DNA of 64,000 nt from Trachythela sp. YZ-2020 (GCA_016169945.1 JADLSH010000127.1:436501-500500), one strand, 5' to 3'; positions 34,501 through 46,303 are shown, counted from the stretch's first letter. The notes: a model not told the origin generated them from the sequence alone. A program made the numbers and translations.

Positions 34501-37500
34501 ATGTAGACACTCTTTCTTTGCATTGTACAAAGAATAAGCACAGAAATTAGGAACACGTTAAATTTCGCGGAATAAAAGATATTGTCGAAGTGAAAAGCAA
34601 GTTATATGCATGCTTAAATATTTTTACTGAATAATATGTGTTCCAGTGTTGCCCTGTAAAGGCTGGTTCACACGATCTGATTTGTCGGGTCCCATTCTGT
34701 TCTTGACGTATGTGATTTACTGGATTTGCTGACAAGAGCCCAGACACACCGAAGGGCCCAGACACACCGAACGCGATTCGGCAACGCGGCGCGATTTTTC
34801 GATTTTGACTGAAATATAACTTTGATCCTGTTTTATGTTTTTCAAATATTCAGAAGCGCTATAACAGTTTGAGTTATTTGGTCTGCATATCGTCTAAAAT
34901 TTCCTTCCACAGACGGTTTTATTTACTTTTAAAAACTGAAAAATCGCGTCGCGTTGCCGAATCGCGTCCGGTGTGTCTGGGCCTTAAGGCTATTGGCTCG
35001 TACCGGGCGAAAAGTGCAGTTGTTGCTGTATTGTGTGAAATCACATACGTCAGGAGAGGAATCGAACGCAGTAATTGGCCAATTTTAAAGTATTATACCA
35101 CAATATTTGATTTTCTGTTTTCATTCATGAACTACTAATGAGTTTGAGAAGTATAAAGAATCTTTGTCATGTGATTGATGTGAAAGATCCTCGTACAAGA
35201 TCTAAAAAGAAAGTGATTTTAAAGTTAAAATGTTTTTTGAAAATGAAAATGCTTGTGCTATGAAGATCCTTATATCCCTATATGCTGATCCACCACGGGC
35301 TTGCGCCATAATGTATGCGTATATATGAGATTGTAATGCGTCAGTACACAGCATAACAATTTAAGTAGTGTTGATGAGATCCTTTATGTAACTACACTAC
35401 TATAATATCACTTCATAAAGTGTTTGAATCACGTCTCAGTAACTGAGACTTTGCTAAGTCGAACGTTTTCTCCTGAAACACTTAAGCAAATTCGAAACTG
35501 AAATCAATGTTTTTAAGTTTATAGTTTTTAGATAAGTACCATAACTCATAGCTTGCACACAGGCACTTTTTATGGCATAGATAATCGTCTATGTTCGTGA
35601 GTTTTCTTCCCATCATTAGGGGATTGTCACATTCAATTAAACAAAAATAGAAGAAGCCTTCAGGTCTCGGGTCGTTGAATGTTTTTCCCATCTGCGAGGG
35701 CGGATTGGAGACAAACCTTTTTCTCTAGTTTTTTTCTCTTATTTTTTTCATGGTGTAATTTTCTTCTTTTCATAGAAATGTGACAAAGTGTGGAGGAAGA
35801 TTTCACAGTGATAGTCTAATCATAGCTTCTTTTGTCCCTGCAGTGAGTATAGTATTTAAATTTTGCCTTAAACTACACCATTTTCAACAGGAAAAGAGTG
35901 AAATCCACACAATAAGATTCGGGTCTTTAGAATCAATCTACCTGAATAATACAACAAGAACTTCGTCTGGAAGTGAGCTACCAACTTCGAAACGTCGATG
36001 TTCTTGTTGTATTTTTCAGGTAGATTGATCCCGACGCTTATTGTATGAGACGTTACCTACACTGACACCACACGTTCGCGATGAAATCTATACTATGTAA
36101 ATCACATCGCTAAGTACGTACCTAATATGAAGATGTTTTGTGATTGGTTTTCTGAAACAAAGTGACCAGTGTTTATGACTTTAGAAAGATGATTTCTATA
36201 GTTTATTGTCTTTTATTGTCATAATCAACCAATCACAAAGCCTGTTCATATAGGTACTTAGCGACCCCACTAAATCTGTAGTATATATATCCACACTATT
36301 CCCATCTATATTCATAGTATGAAAATGTCAATTATTATGGACACTGTATTTACATACTACTTCCTAGGACTTCATACTATTTCCATAGTAAGAATTTTGA
36401 AAAAAATCCCAGTATTTCATTTACTCTGTTATTTATAGTTGCAATTTTAAAGCGTTCCTTTTTTCTCTTTCAGATAATTATCATGATAATTTTATCATTT
36501 GTAAACACGAGATTATGGAAACGAGGCTATTGTAGTGGAAGACCCGGTCTAGCGATGTATGTTGCAATTAAAATACCTTCTAATTCTAATATTCTTAATT
36601 AACGTGCTGGTGATGCTAAAAATGGCCTATTATTAAGTTGTAAGGGACTACTTTAACTTAATTTCATCTCTTTCTTCAGCCCTGTGAACCTGCTGGACAG
36701 TTACGAGGACAGATATACTTATTCCTTCGCATTCGGCGCGACAGCATCGCGTATTGTCCAAGTTATTCTGAACAACGACTTTACTGTAGTGTTGGGTGAA
36801 GACTTTCGAAAAACACAAGAAGCTAGCCCATCTTATGCTATATGTAAGCAAATCTTTTATACTACTAAGATAATTAAATTAAAGGTAAAGTTAGGGGATA
36901 GCTAATCACCCTTCCTTGCAGCTAAGAGCTGAATTGCGAAGGACGCAGCTCAAATGCGATCGTGTCGAAGCCTTACTAGAGCTCCTCTGGCCGCCACCTT
37001 ACATGAGTTATCAAGCACATCAAGTTAGAGTAGGGTTGTCGCCCATCTTACGTAATATCCTACCTCCGACCTTCAATGAATGGCAGACTTAACTCAGTGA
37101 TAAGGGGCAGCGCGCTACGTGATGGGGTTCGGTGGCGCAGTCGTCAGAGCAAGCGCCTTTCACCTCTGAGATCGTGGGTTTGATACTGCGCTCAGTCAAC
37201 GCTCTGTCGAAAGTCGTGGGTTTTCTCCGGGTACTCCGGTTTCCTCCCACAGGGAATGTTGACAGGGTGGGTTTGGATAAGCCCCAAACTAACCCTTCGA
37301 TCGTTGCTGTGCTCCCTGATCAGACATGAGTCATACGGTGGCAGTCAGAGGCGCCTTTAATAAGCTTCCAAGTCGATCAAGTCGAGCTGCGTCCTTCGTA
37401 ATTCAGCTCAGCTCTCAGCTGCAAGTAAGGATCATTAGCGCACCCCCACTTACTAACCCCCACTTACTTACTATCTATTTTGAGGACATTTCTCTATTTC

Positions 37501-40500
37501 TACAGCACTTTTAAGAATCGTTGCTGCGATAGTCGTTGGCGTGAGTTACTACCCGTTCTTCGCCTGCATTTCAACTCATCAGCGATTGCTAGGAGCTGCG
37601 CTTGGAACAATATATTCAGTCATGTGGTACGTGTATCATTGTTGGTCAATTGATAGGTTTCAGTATGCTGCACGATAGTGCTTAGCCTTAGTGAAACGCA
37701 CTGACCAATATTTGCGCTTTTCACGTTTTGTATATTCAACTTCAATCTGGTTTTGTTTTCTAAGGTTCCTATCTTATTTGTTTCAAATAATCGACTGCGC
37801 GGACGCACCTAACGCGCAGGTAAGGTAGAATAGTAAGTGACATATATTGGTAAAATAGATCGCAAGCATATCAACGTAACAGCTATAATAGATTATCGAT
37901 ACACCTTTGCAATCATTAAAGACGAATTTACATACAGCACCGAAAAGACAAGATAGATCCAGATTTTCTCACATCAGTGACCATGACGTGGAGATAACAG
38001 TCATGAATAGATGTGTAACCCTGGCTTTAGACTATGCAGGTACCTACAAGCATGGTTATAAGTAGAATGTATTTATTCTTGTTTTTAGTATACGGTTGCA
38101 GAGGCAGTATTGACACAAGCGACATCATTGTTATTTCATGGTCTATTACTTCTGTCATTTATTCGTGTTTTGATACGATGCTTGATCAGTAAAAGACGCG
38201 GCATGATCGTGGTATGTGAAACACTGAATATGCTTAAGCATTAAATGTAATTTCTCAAACTCAGAATAATTATTATTAGCAAAATTACTAAAAGAACCAG
38301 TACTTAAAATATTACATGTTATCTTTTACTCTATTTCAGTCAAAAGATGAATGGAAAGAGAATTACAAATACCACTACGTAAAAAAGCTATTAAAACCCA
38401 TTCCGAAAAGGTAAAAAACGTATACATACAGTAAAAACCTGCGTATAAAAACCTAGATTTGAAGAACCTGTTAGGCTAAGATTGTCCATTTAGACCCCCT
38501 TCACATAAGAACCTATTTTAGCCTAGAATTTGAAACAGGTTCTTATTTTGAGAAACTCGGTCAAACACTGATGGACTGTACTCAACTATTCTCTTTTTAG
38601 TAATGGACCGTTGGTTGAGGTCATTGGTTTGAAACAAAAAGTTATTTCGAGAGTTTATCGTTGGAATCCAGGTACAGCAAGACTCATGATTTTAAGTATT
38701 ATTGTTTTGTTTTTAAGTATATTCGACTAAGAGCCATAATAAATTATCAGTGATTATATATATTGTGTTTTGTAGATTTTAAATATTCAACACGAATCAT
38801 CTGTATCTATATAACTGGTTGTGCTTGTTTATATTTGGTAATATTTAATCTACAATATCTTTCAAACACTAACCCTTACCCCAAACTTTAGCTTAGTCAG
38901 TATCCTAACCATCATCCTTAGCCATAAACCGTAGTCCTACGCGTCAACTACGCGCATTATATATTTGACCGCGTGCGTAGGGGACTGAAACTCGCTCAAG
39001 AATGCCTTCATGATGTGCCATGTTTGGTTTCACTTTTTGATCACGTAATTGACTGGAGTCAGCTTTTCATCTATATAGTTCAGTGACCTTTATATGTACC
39101 CTAGTCCAAACCATTATCAAAACCCCCACGTTTAACCTAATTCTAATCATTACCCACTTCGTAAACTTACCCTATTCATAATTATTTTCCAAATCCTAAT
39201 CCCTTACCCTAATCCCTTACCCTAATCCCTTACCCTAATCCCTTACCCTAATCCCAAACCCTATTCATAATCCTCTTACGAATCCTAATCTTAACCACAA
39301 CCCTATAACTGTTTTCTCGTTTTTCAGGTCGTTCTAAACTATGAAATTCTGGGTCGATATCTGAAAAAGTTGGGAGATGCCGTAGTGGACTACTTGGAGG
39401 AAAATGATCTTAAAGCTAGACAGAGCTCCGGAGCTGACTGGAACAAAATAAAGGAGGGTATTAAAGTTACTATAAGTATGTTTGCTTCCTTTCATTGCTT
39501 CGTTCCATAAGCTTTTCAGGACAGCAGATGGTGGTCAGCGAGCTGCAAGAACGATTTTAGATGTCAACATTACGTCATCATCTGTTGAACTTTTCAACAA
39601 GCTGAAATGGTTGCCTTTTTATGAGGACGCTAAAATAACGAGAAGTACTACTATTTTTAAAGCACTCAAAGGAACAGTGCCCTCATATATAAGAGACATG
39701 CTCGTAGTCAATAGTGATGTACATAACCGCAGAATCAGATTTTAATATTTTATGTCCCAAATTTAAACGTATTACTGAAGGTGGTAGAACGTTCAGTGTA
39801 TCAGCATGCAAAAATTGGAATAGCATACCAATTTCCATAAGACAAAAAGATACTGTTTCTACATTTAGAAATTCATTGTGGAACCATACTTTTAACCAAC
39901 AACAACTCCATGATCATTTTATTGGATACTAACTGTAAATATATTGTAGATAATAGTCATAATAGTAATTATATAATTAATATCTTTGTAATCTAGTTTA
40001 GATAAAGAGGGCCACGGGTTTGTTAGCTTATTTGCTATTCAGTGCTACCCTCATTAAATAAAGACTTTACTTACTTACTTAACTTCAGAAATGTTGACAC
40101 ATATAGAACCAAAAAATTTAACTACATCTCTCAATTCTATGTATTTGCCATTAAATACCAGATTACTACATATAAAGGAAAGAATTAACATCATTTTCTC
40201 GTTCTGCTAACTGAAGGTTGACCACCATCTGCTGCAGTGCTTAGTGAAACTCATCTACTTATCAAACTACGCCAATAATATATTAATACGCATAATTTGC
40301 AAACAAAACGAATAAACTTTTTTCCAATATCTAGTTTGTTGGATGGTCGCAATAGGTTTGGCAACTATCAAAGACTTAGTTATGATGGCAAATATGCTGT
40401 CGTGGTACAGAGGACACGTCCTTCGTTTACAAAAAGGAGACAGAAGCTTCCTACCATACAACATGGAGAATCAAGCTCCTATAGACATTATGGTGGGTCT

Positions 40501-43035
40501 TTTTAGTACTGGTAGAGCTATCCAGAATAAATAAAGATAGTTTAGGTTTCCTCTTTTAGTAATTAGACTGAATCAACAAGGGATGACTCTTACTGAACCT
40601 CAGATAGAGCTATCCAGTATAAATAGTAAAATAAAGATAGTTTAGTTTAGGTTTCCTCTTTTAGTAATTAGACTGAATCAACAAGGGATGACTCTTACTG
40701 GACCTCAGATAGAGCTATCCAGTATAAATAGCAAAATAGAGATAGTTTAGGTTTCCTCCTGTAGTAACACTGAACCAAAAGTTATGGTGCTTACTGGATC
40801 ACTAGGAAGAACAGTTTTGAACTGATATAGCTATCATGCACTTCTTAATATCAATGGCATATTTCCAGGTCGCAAGCTTTAAATTTGCTGGTTATCAAGC
40901 TGGATATATAATATGGAGTATGTATATCTTTCTTTCATTGCATGCTTTTGTGAACTAGAACAATGGTAGCTAGGCATGCGAGTTATCTAATGTTTAGTTA
41001 TCGTTTTTCTATTCTATGCTTTCTTAAACTAGAACAATAATAGCTAGGTATGCGAGTTATCTAATAAACATAGTTATCGTTTTTCTATTCTATGCTTTCT
41101 TAAACTAGAACAATAATAGCTAGGCATGCGAGTTATCTAATGTTTAGTTATTTTTCTTGTATTCATTGCTTTCATAAACCGGAACAAGCATCGACTAATT
41201 TTGTTTATGGGAACTAAAATTACACTTTATTTCTCCCTAGGTTTTGCTATAACTCAATTAGTCTTATTCCTAATCGTAGCTGCCATTGCCCTCGGGTTTA
41301 TTTGGCCTTTGACTTGGGGAGATTTTAAAAATGCTGTCATCCCTAAATTATTAATAACGTTATGGTAGGTACTTTGAGAATATCTGGCTATCTGTTATGT
41401 TCTTATTGCTTCTATTATTATACCGTGTTTGTTATTCTTTCATATATGCCCATATATCACCACCATCATCACTACCATCATCACTACCATCATCATCCCA
41501 TCATCACCATCATCATCACCATCATTATCACCATCATTATCACCATCATCACCACCATCATCATCACCATCATCAGCATCACCAATATTACCATCATCAC
41601 AACCAGCGTCATCACCACCACCACCATCATCGTTACCATCATCACTATCACCACCAGCATCACTATTAGCATCATCACTACCATTATTACTAAGACTTCG
41701 CTTTCTAACTACTGTATAGGCCGACCTTTCTCATCACAGCAATAACGATAATAGCACAAAGATTGATGGCAAAATATATTTTCCTACGAGATTCTGGCGC
41801 TATGCTGGCATTAAATAATAGGTAAGTCTTTGACGTAAACTGATAGAGCTATCCAGTATAAATAAAGTTAGTTTAGGTTTCCTCCAGTAACACTGGACCA
41901 ATAAGAGATGATCCTTACTGGGGACCTCTAGGGAGAACAGTTTAGAACTGATATAGCTATCTAGTATAGATAAAGTTAGCTTAGTTTACTTGAGTTTAGC
42001 TTAGTTTGGCTTTAACTAAACCATTCTACAATGAGAAACGTTTCAGACATAGGAAAAGTTTAAGATGTTTTTATTTTGTTTCCTTTTCTTTTAGGCGTCT
42101 ATTCCACATTGCTTCATATTTTTTGTTCTTTCTGAACATATTTGTCGGTCTTTTCTCGTGTCTCATCCGAATATTTTACGCAGTTTTTCTTGGAGCGCTG
42201 TTTCTTCCAAGACTGCAGAAGAGTGCCTTGCCAAGGGACTGGGAGCTATTTGATCCGGGTAGGTTAACAAGATTTTTGACGATAAGCTGCCGTGGTTTAC
42301 GTCTGAACTACCTGAAAGAAGTATCAAGTGATTTGTAAAGAACAGGCCGTGACTACTAAAACGTGATCTTCGCTCAAAACGTCGAAATGTCTTTAATCTT
42401 TTTCAGGTAGTTCAGACACAAACCACGGCAGCTTATTGTAGAATACTACCTACACTGGACCCCTACGTTTGAGATATCTTTCCCAGGTAGTTCAGACACA
42501 AACCACGACAGCTTATTGTAGAATACTACCTACACTGGACGCCTACGTTTGAGATATCTTTCCCAGGTAGTTCAGACACAATTCACGGCAGTTTATTCTA
42601 GAATGCTACCTGCACTAGACCCCGCATTTGTTCGTTTAATCTGTGTTTTGTACTAAATAATATCAACATATCCTTACAGGCTACAAGACTTATATCGGTT
42701 ATCTATTTTTGGAGCATACACATACGAACCCAATCCTTTTTACATTCAACCGTTTAATGTGGGAAGCTACAGAAACTACTGATAATAACCTTGAGGATGA
42801 GACCAGTGAAACTGATGTTGAAAGTGTACATGAAGTACACCCACGCAGAGCAAGAATCCGCTGGTTCCTCGCAGTCACCTTAATCAATAATCCAGAACTG
42901 CAGGACTTAAGGAGACGAGAAATGCAAAAAGCAGAGGAGGATTCGAAAGGACCCTGTGCTATTAAACAGTTTACGACCAAAGTTGCGCGAAAGATTGAGG
43001 AAATACGGGATCACAAACATGAAACGAAATTATAA
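25587..43035 (+). CDS. STRA6: PAN-EGF-pentraxin-STRA6 chimeric retinoid-transporter-like receptor
   Basis: 25 exons: 25587-25716, 27061-27278, 27571-27700, 28198-28447, 28540-28907, 29640-29862, 30276-30619, 31393-31503, 32802-33066, 35776-35842, 36474-36556, 36680-36843, 37506-37626, 37765-37819, 38089-38211, 38340-38410, 38601-38671, 38776-38837, 39328-39475, 40335-40492, 40869-40917, 41241-41364, 41720-41821, 42095-42258, 42680-43035. They sum to 3957 nt (1318 residues) and all junction phases agree. Order: signal peptide (1-28), PAN/apple (44-116), EGF-like (117-157), two pentraxin/LamG modules (160-365, 366-554; DGYWHHIGFSWSG, KAWHFLCIKWNGEKG), Cys-rich linker, helical spacer, STRA6 (from about 680). 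STRA6 marks: GRPGLAIPVNLLDSYEDRY, FFLNIFVGLFSCLIRI, LPRDWELFDPGY, LEHTHTNPILF, RARIRWFLAVTLINNPEL. STRA6 takes up retinol from its carrier; this ectodomain is unusual. An AATAAA lies near 43490. Confidence 0.82.
26690..26955 (-). mobile_element. SINE family A, full copy
   Basis: The plus strand reads body first (ACTGGATAGCTCTATCAGTT, then GGTCCAGTAAGGACCATTCC) and ends in a degenerate tRNA-like head (GCATCCAACCCCCAGCC is the B-box side). On the minus strand the head with A and B boxes therefore comes first. It lies in intron 1 of the STRA6 chimera. Confidence 0.7.
27370..27545 (+). mobile_element. SINE family A fragment
   Basis: ACCGCAGGTTTTCTCCGGGT, GACCTCTAGGGAGAAGAG and ACTGATAGAGCTATCCAGTA match the family-A body in plus orientation. 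It lies just before the EGF-like exon. Confidence 0.7.
27768..28150. mobile_element. Two family-C MITEs in inverted orientation
   Basis: The left copy (about 27768-27948) and the right copy (about 28000-28150) are near reverse complements. They share AATTGAGAGATGTAG / CTACATCTCTCAATT-type cores and TTGACCACCATCTGCTGCC ends. Both lie between the EGF-like and first pentraxin exons. Confidence 0.7.
28970..29615 (-). repeat. Tandem SINE family A body array with tRNA-like head
   Basis: Four to five units of about 105-120 bp (ACTGGATAGCTCTATCAGTT ... CAGTGTTACTACAGGAGGAA ... CCTAAACTAAACTAACTTT) lie in tandem. They are followed by one leader block and a B-box-like CAGGAATCAAACTCC, with A-box complement CCACTGTGCCACTAA. 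The array separates the two pentraxin modules of the STRA6 chimera. Confidence 0.85.
29935..30245 (-). mobile_element. SINE family D copy
   Basis: On the minus strand the head includes TTCGCTGGCTCACCGAAGC, CCTTTCACCTCTGAGATCGT and GGATTCGATTCTCGCTG (B box). The body (CGTGGGTTTTCTCCGGAGTG, GGGTGGGGCC) matches the copy at 37120-37430. It lies in the intron that splits the second pentraxin module. Confidence 0.75.
30725..31115. repeat. 45-bp minisatellite in the STRA6-chimera intron
   Basis: About eight copies of a 45-bp unit: GGAAACATGGCTAGGAAACA, then ATGTTTCCTGGTTTGCCCAC, then CTTTG. Because 45 is a multiple of three, open frames appear on both strands. They have no independent support and are not genes. 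AAACATG/CATGTTT and AAACAATGTTT are internal inverted repeats. Confidence 0.93.
31786..31910 (+). mobile_element. Family-C MITE fragment
   Basis: GCAGAAGATGGTGGTCAGAG, GAAAATAATGTTAATTCTT and GATGTAGTTTAATTTTCTTGCTCC match the family. The right end is missing. Confidence 0.6.
31925..32250 (+). mobile_element. SINE-D-related fragment
   Basis: AAGACGTACCCGGAGAAAAG, CTTAACTCAGAGCAGGACG and GGTAAGGGGCAGCGCGCTTG match blocks that precede the SINE head near 36930-37120 and those at 46900-47170. The open frames here are repeat-derived. Confidence 0.5.
34150..34345 (+). mobile_element. Family-C MITE copy
   Basis: AGCAGCTGGTGGCCAATTTC, TTGCATTTGGTGGCAAATAA and GAGAGATGTAGTTTAATTTT match the family; the copy ends near CTGCTCTCCGGC. 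It lies in the large intron between the ectodomain and the STRA6 membrane part. Confidence 0.65.
34752..34986. mobile_element. MITE with long inverted ends
   Basis: The left arm reads GGGCCCAGACACACCGAACG, then CGATTCGGCAACGCG. The right arm mirrors it (CGCGTTGCCGAATCGCGTCC, GGTGTGTCTGGGCC). A partial second copy of the outer end sits just left (34738-34754). It appears to lie within older repeat DNA. Confidence 0.75.
35925..36035. repeat. Foldback repeat, distant family-B type
   Basis: AATCTACCTGAATAATACAA and TTGTATTTTTCAGGTAGATT are inverted arms around a core containing CTTCGAAACGTCGA. The same architecture, with different arm sequence, occurs near 42300-42420 and 56450-57020. It lies just after the first STRA6-part exon. 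Confidence 0.6.
36905..37430 (+). mobile_element. SINE family D copy
   Basis: The head at about 37125 reads GGGTTCGGTGGCGCAGTCGT then CAGAGCAAGCGCC, an A-box-type match. The B-box region is CGTGGGTTTGATACTGC. The body follows with GTGGGTTTTCTCCGGGTACT and GGGTGGGTTTGGATAAGCCC. Parts of the body recur before the head (36905-37120), suggesting tandem or nested insertion. It lies in a STRA6-part intron. Confidence 0.78.
39193..39255. repeat. 13-bp tandem repeat TAATCCCTTACCC
   Basis: TAATCCCTTACCC repeats about five times with little variation in a C/T-A rich region of related CTAACC-like text (from about 38870). It is a simple intronic satellite and not telomeric TTAGGG. Confidence 0.85.
39530..40080 (+). 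pseudogene. LINE 3' fragment (reverse-transcriptase C-terminus)
   Basis: The frame reads KLKWLPFYEDAKITRSTTIF, ALKGTVPSYIRDMLV and, in a second frame after a break near 39720, RTFSVSACKNWNSIPISIR. This is the C-terminal pattern of CR1/L2-type non-LTR reverse transcriptases. A 3' UTR with CCACGGGTTTG and ATTAAATAAAGACTT ends in TTAC repeats. It is 5'-truncated and frameshifted. Its left edge joins a family-C end (CAGCAGATGGTGGTCAGC). Confidence 0.8.
40083..40240 (-). mobile_element. Family-C MITE copy
   Basis: CTACATCTCTCAATTCTATG, AAAGAATTAACATCATTTTC and GTTGACCACCATCTGCTGC show an inverse-oriented copy next to the LINE tail. Confidence 0.7.
40490..40835 (+). repeat. SINE family A body, three tandem units
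   Basis: Units carry GATAGAGCTATCCAGTATAA, TAGTTTAGGTTTCCTC and CAAGGGATGACTCTTACTGG. The first two are almost identical over about 120 bp, indicating local duplication. Confidence 0.8.
41456..41695. repeat. CAT/CAC trinucleotide microsatellite
   Basis: Imperfect (CATCAC)n/(CATCAT)n over about 240 bp in a STRA6-part intron. It generates His-, Ser- and Met/Val-rich frames on both strands that have no coding meaning. Confidence 0.95.
41835..41975 (+). mobile_element. SINE family A fragment
   Basis: AACTGATAGAGCTATCCAGT, GTTTCCTCCAGTAACACTGG and GACCTCTAGGGAGAACAGTT match the family body. Confidence 0.75.
42290..42660. repeat. Family-B repeat cluster with inverted arms
   Basis: A reverse arm (AAGCTGCCGTGGTTTACGTC, TGAACTACCTGAAAG) is followed by a core with CGCTCAAAACGTCGAA. 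Three forward units then follow (TTTTCAGGTAGTTCAGACAC, AAACCACGGCAGCTTATTG, TAGAATACTACCTACACTGG, ACGTTTGAGATATCTTT), each about 75 bp. It lies in the last intron of the STRA6 chimera. Confidence 0.85.
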
Positions 43036-43039
43036 CAAT

Positions 43040-43290
43040 GAATGTTTGGGTACAACTCATAGGCTTTGGATTGAGAATGAATAAAAGAAACGAAATTGGA
43101 AGAAAAATTAATGGAAACGAAAGGAATTGAAAAGACACGAAAGAAGACGAAAGGAAGCGAAAAAAAGAAGAGGGAAACGAAAAGATTTGAAAGGACACGA
43201 AATGAAACGAAACGAATAAAATTGAAAGCGAAGTAATAGAAAACGAAATGACGCGAAATGAAACGAAAGGAGATTATAGGGAACGGAAGG
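43040..43290 (+). repeat. Purine-rich GAAACGAAAG tract
   Basis: Degenerate GAAACGAAA/GGAAACGAAA repeats begin just after the STRA6 stop codon and would fall in the 3' UTR. The reverse strand shows a spurious Phe/Ser-rich frame. Confidence 0.75.
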
Positions 43291-45811
43291 TGTAATATAA
43301 TAGAATCATTGTTTACGTGGTTCTCCGCGCTTAATAACGATGTATATATATATGCATTCACTTTTTCTCGACGCGCCTTAATTTAATGACATTGTATTTA
43401 ATTTGCAGCAAATATTTAAAGACAGTAAAATATTTAGTATAACATGACGCATTCATTCACGATTACTATTTATAAAATTTGATGTCAATGAAATAAAGAA
43501 CTTTTGTAAAATACGAGTATTGTTGTCAATTAGTTGCATTTTTTGCCTTTCTTGGTTTGTGTCTGAACTACCTGAAAAAGATTAACACTTGGACGCTTAA
43601 AACCACGGCAACTGACCCCCCTCCCTCATTCCCTCTCTCTAATGCTAATTAAAAACACTCCATGCGTTCCCCGACTTAACCAGTCTTAGTTAAACGAGAC
43701 CGCACTGCATTGTTTTACAAACTAATAACAACGGATTTTTCATACTGAGCCAAATATCCACTCCTAATTGTAATTTGTGTGTTCTGCAGTTCATTAAAAA
43801 TATATTTCACATCAGCATAACTACAGATTTTCATGTTGAATGCAGTGAAAGGAAATTGCAGCAAGAAATCCCCAAGAAATAATTTTAGTTTGCTAATGGA
43901 AAGGTAAGATTTGGTCTAGATTCATCTATTGATCGTTAACACCGGTGGAAATTATAATGACCCGTTTTATACTTAACCGGATTCGTCTGGATGAACTTGG
44001 GCAAATAAAGAAATAGTTCGTTTGATAATTCGTTTGTGTATAAACGCGACAAACAGACGGATTATCTGTTAAAACCAACTTTACTTGTGTAGTTTGTCTT
44101 TTCGGACGAACTTCTATCTATGCATGTAAACTCACACCATCTATGCATGTGAATGTGAATGAAAATATGGAAAATATCTAGCTTGCATGTCTGGTCGTTT
44201 CAAACGGCATATTATAAAGTTTTTTGTTTTTTATATACACATAGCAAAGTACGATAAAGTATACAAGTTTTTTTTTGGTTCACGAAATGACCAGAGTGCT
44301 CAGTACCATAAAGTTCACAAAAATTTCATACTTAAAATATATATAGCGTTTTCAAATGCGTCTTCAAATGTTTAATTTAATGCAACCATACTCCTTAGGG
44401 TTAGAAGAAAGTCAACAATATGTAGTATGGTTTGCTTACCTCAATGGTCAAAGCACATTCATTATTAGTGTATGACGGCCCGGCTTTATTATAATGGCAA
44501 AAACATACACACAAGTGCCAAGTACGAATTGTACAATTGAAAAAAAGAGCCTACAGCAACGTATATTAGTTCGAACATCTTACAAGTTATAGGTGAAAAT
44601 TGAAAAATGTCTATATAATGTATTTGATATTGGCTGAATTAGTTTAAAGCAAACTCATTTGCGCCCGTTTGAAAATTGGACTTGTGTCTCATTTTCATGT
44701 ACTGTTAGAACAGCAAAAATATGGCATATTGAAGTTTATATTAATTCTTGCTTAACGTCACTTTTTTTAACACATAGTCAAACACATATTCTATGCATAA
44801 GCTGGTTGGATTTGACTAATTAATCCCGCATTTCCAAACAGGCTTGCGCTGTTTATATAATTTTCGCTGTATATACGACAAATTAAATTTTGGTTTTTGT
44901 TTAATTAATTATTTTTTATGCATAAAATTTGAACCGTTATCTGCTGGTAAAGAAATATATAAATATTGAAAAATTGAATGGTATTTTGTAAAGCTTAACT
45001 GAAATTTACTTCAAATGGTTTGGTAGACGGTAGTATAATTACAAAAATATTTTAATCTATAAAACTAGCTACTTTTATATACCGCATTTTCAGTTCATAA
45101 AAAATTAATATGTATGTGCGAGATTTAATGATTCTATGGGCAGCTGTTCAAACGTGTTGTCCATTTGTAAAACGGCACAAATGTCATCATAAAATAAGGT
45201 TATTTGACTCATGTAATTGTATAATTTGTTGGTGACAATGGAAAAATACATTAAGTTAGCATGAAATATAGGACTTGAGCAGACGCTTGTTAGTTCCAAA
45301 ACAAGAACGAAGCAAAAGCAGTGACAAGTATGTATAGATCAGATGTCAAACGCAGTTGAAATAAAAATGCAATGTTTAAAAAGGTGAGTTCAATATAAAT
45401 ATTTCAACTTGACTTAAGTTTAGGTTTCGTTTTTGGTGAATGCAAGTGTCATGGAATATCTATAAGGTTCATTAAAATACAACATATTATAACTTCATGT
45501 GGAAAAGATGAGATAACGCACCAGACGGCCTAATTTTGTTGTAATTTTCATGGAAATGCCTCTGGTCATGGTTCACCATTAACTAAAGCTCAGTAAAATA
45601 CAAAGATTCTAAATACTGCATGGAACATATTTTCCAAGGAATATAGTCGTATCTTCGCCTATACATATATGCATGTAGAAAAACAGTGAACATGGCCCGC
45701 GTTTCACCGATATTATCATTCTCATTCATTTCTGTGTTGCCGTTGTCGAGTATGCATCAAAAATTCTAAAATCTTCAGAAAATGCTATATGAATGTAGCT
45801 ATAAACAAATG
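43291..45811. other. Intergenic AT-rich DNA
   Basis: Spacer between the STRA6 chimera and the DEG/ENaC gene. It includes a probable polyadenylation signal near 43490, a single family-B half-unit at about 43555-43585 and otherwise unremarkable AT-rich sequence. No coding exon was recognised. Confidence 0.6.
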
Positions 45812-46303
45812 CAGTGTTAGCCAATTTACTTCGTTACTTTACTTAAGTAAAAAAATCAGTATTTACTTGTGACGAAGTATTTTTGTTATGAAATACTTTT
45901 TACTTGTAACGAAGTACGATTGTTGGTAAATATTTACTTTTTTACTTCGTTACTTTTGTTATATTTTGGCGAAGTAAAAAAGTATTTCTCAAAGCGGAGT
46001 CAGCGGTGAGCGGACTGGTGGGAATGAGAGCTGAGTGTTCTATTCCTGCTTTAACCTTTGCATTAGCAATTGTCATTTGTCAAGTGAAATGGTTGCGAAT
46101 TTATATTCTATTTCAGTAGTACTTTTACTTAAGTATATTTTTCCAATACTTTTCTTTCACTTAAGTAAAATTTTCATGCAATACTTTTACTTTCACTTAA
46201 GTAAAATTTTCAGTCAGTACTTTTACTTCTACTTAAGTAAAAATTGAGCTGTTACTTTTCACTTTTACTTAAGTAAAAATTTTGAGTACTTTGCTGAACA
46301 CTG
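45812..46303. mobile_element. hAT-like MITE with ACTTAAGTAAAA repeats
   Basis: The left end CAGTGTTAGCC and right end GAACACTG are imperfect inverses. Flanks AACAAATG and AACAGGTG are an imperfect 8-bp duplication. The subterminal regions are built of TTACTTAAGTAAAA palindromes and ACTTCGTTACTTTT. At 492 bp it resembles non-autonomous hAT elements. The reading frame across it is spurious. Confidence 0.75.

Noticed and set aside
39193..39255. Interstitial telomere repeat
   Set aside because: The unit is TAATCCCTTACCC, not TTAGGG/CCCTAA; it is a local 13-bp tandem repeat.
41362..41745. His-rich and Met/Val-rich proteins
   Set aside because: Simple CAT/CAC microsatellite translated on both strands, inside a STRA6-part intron.
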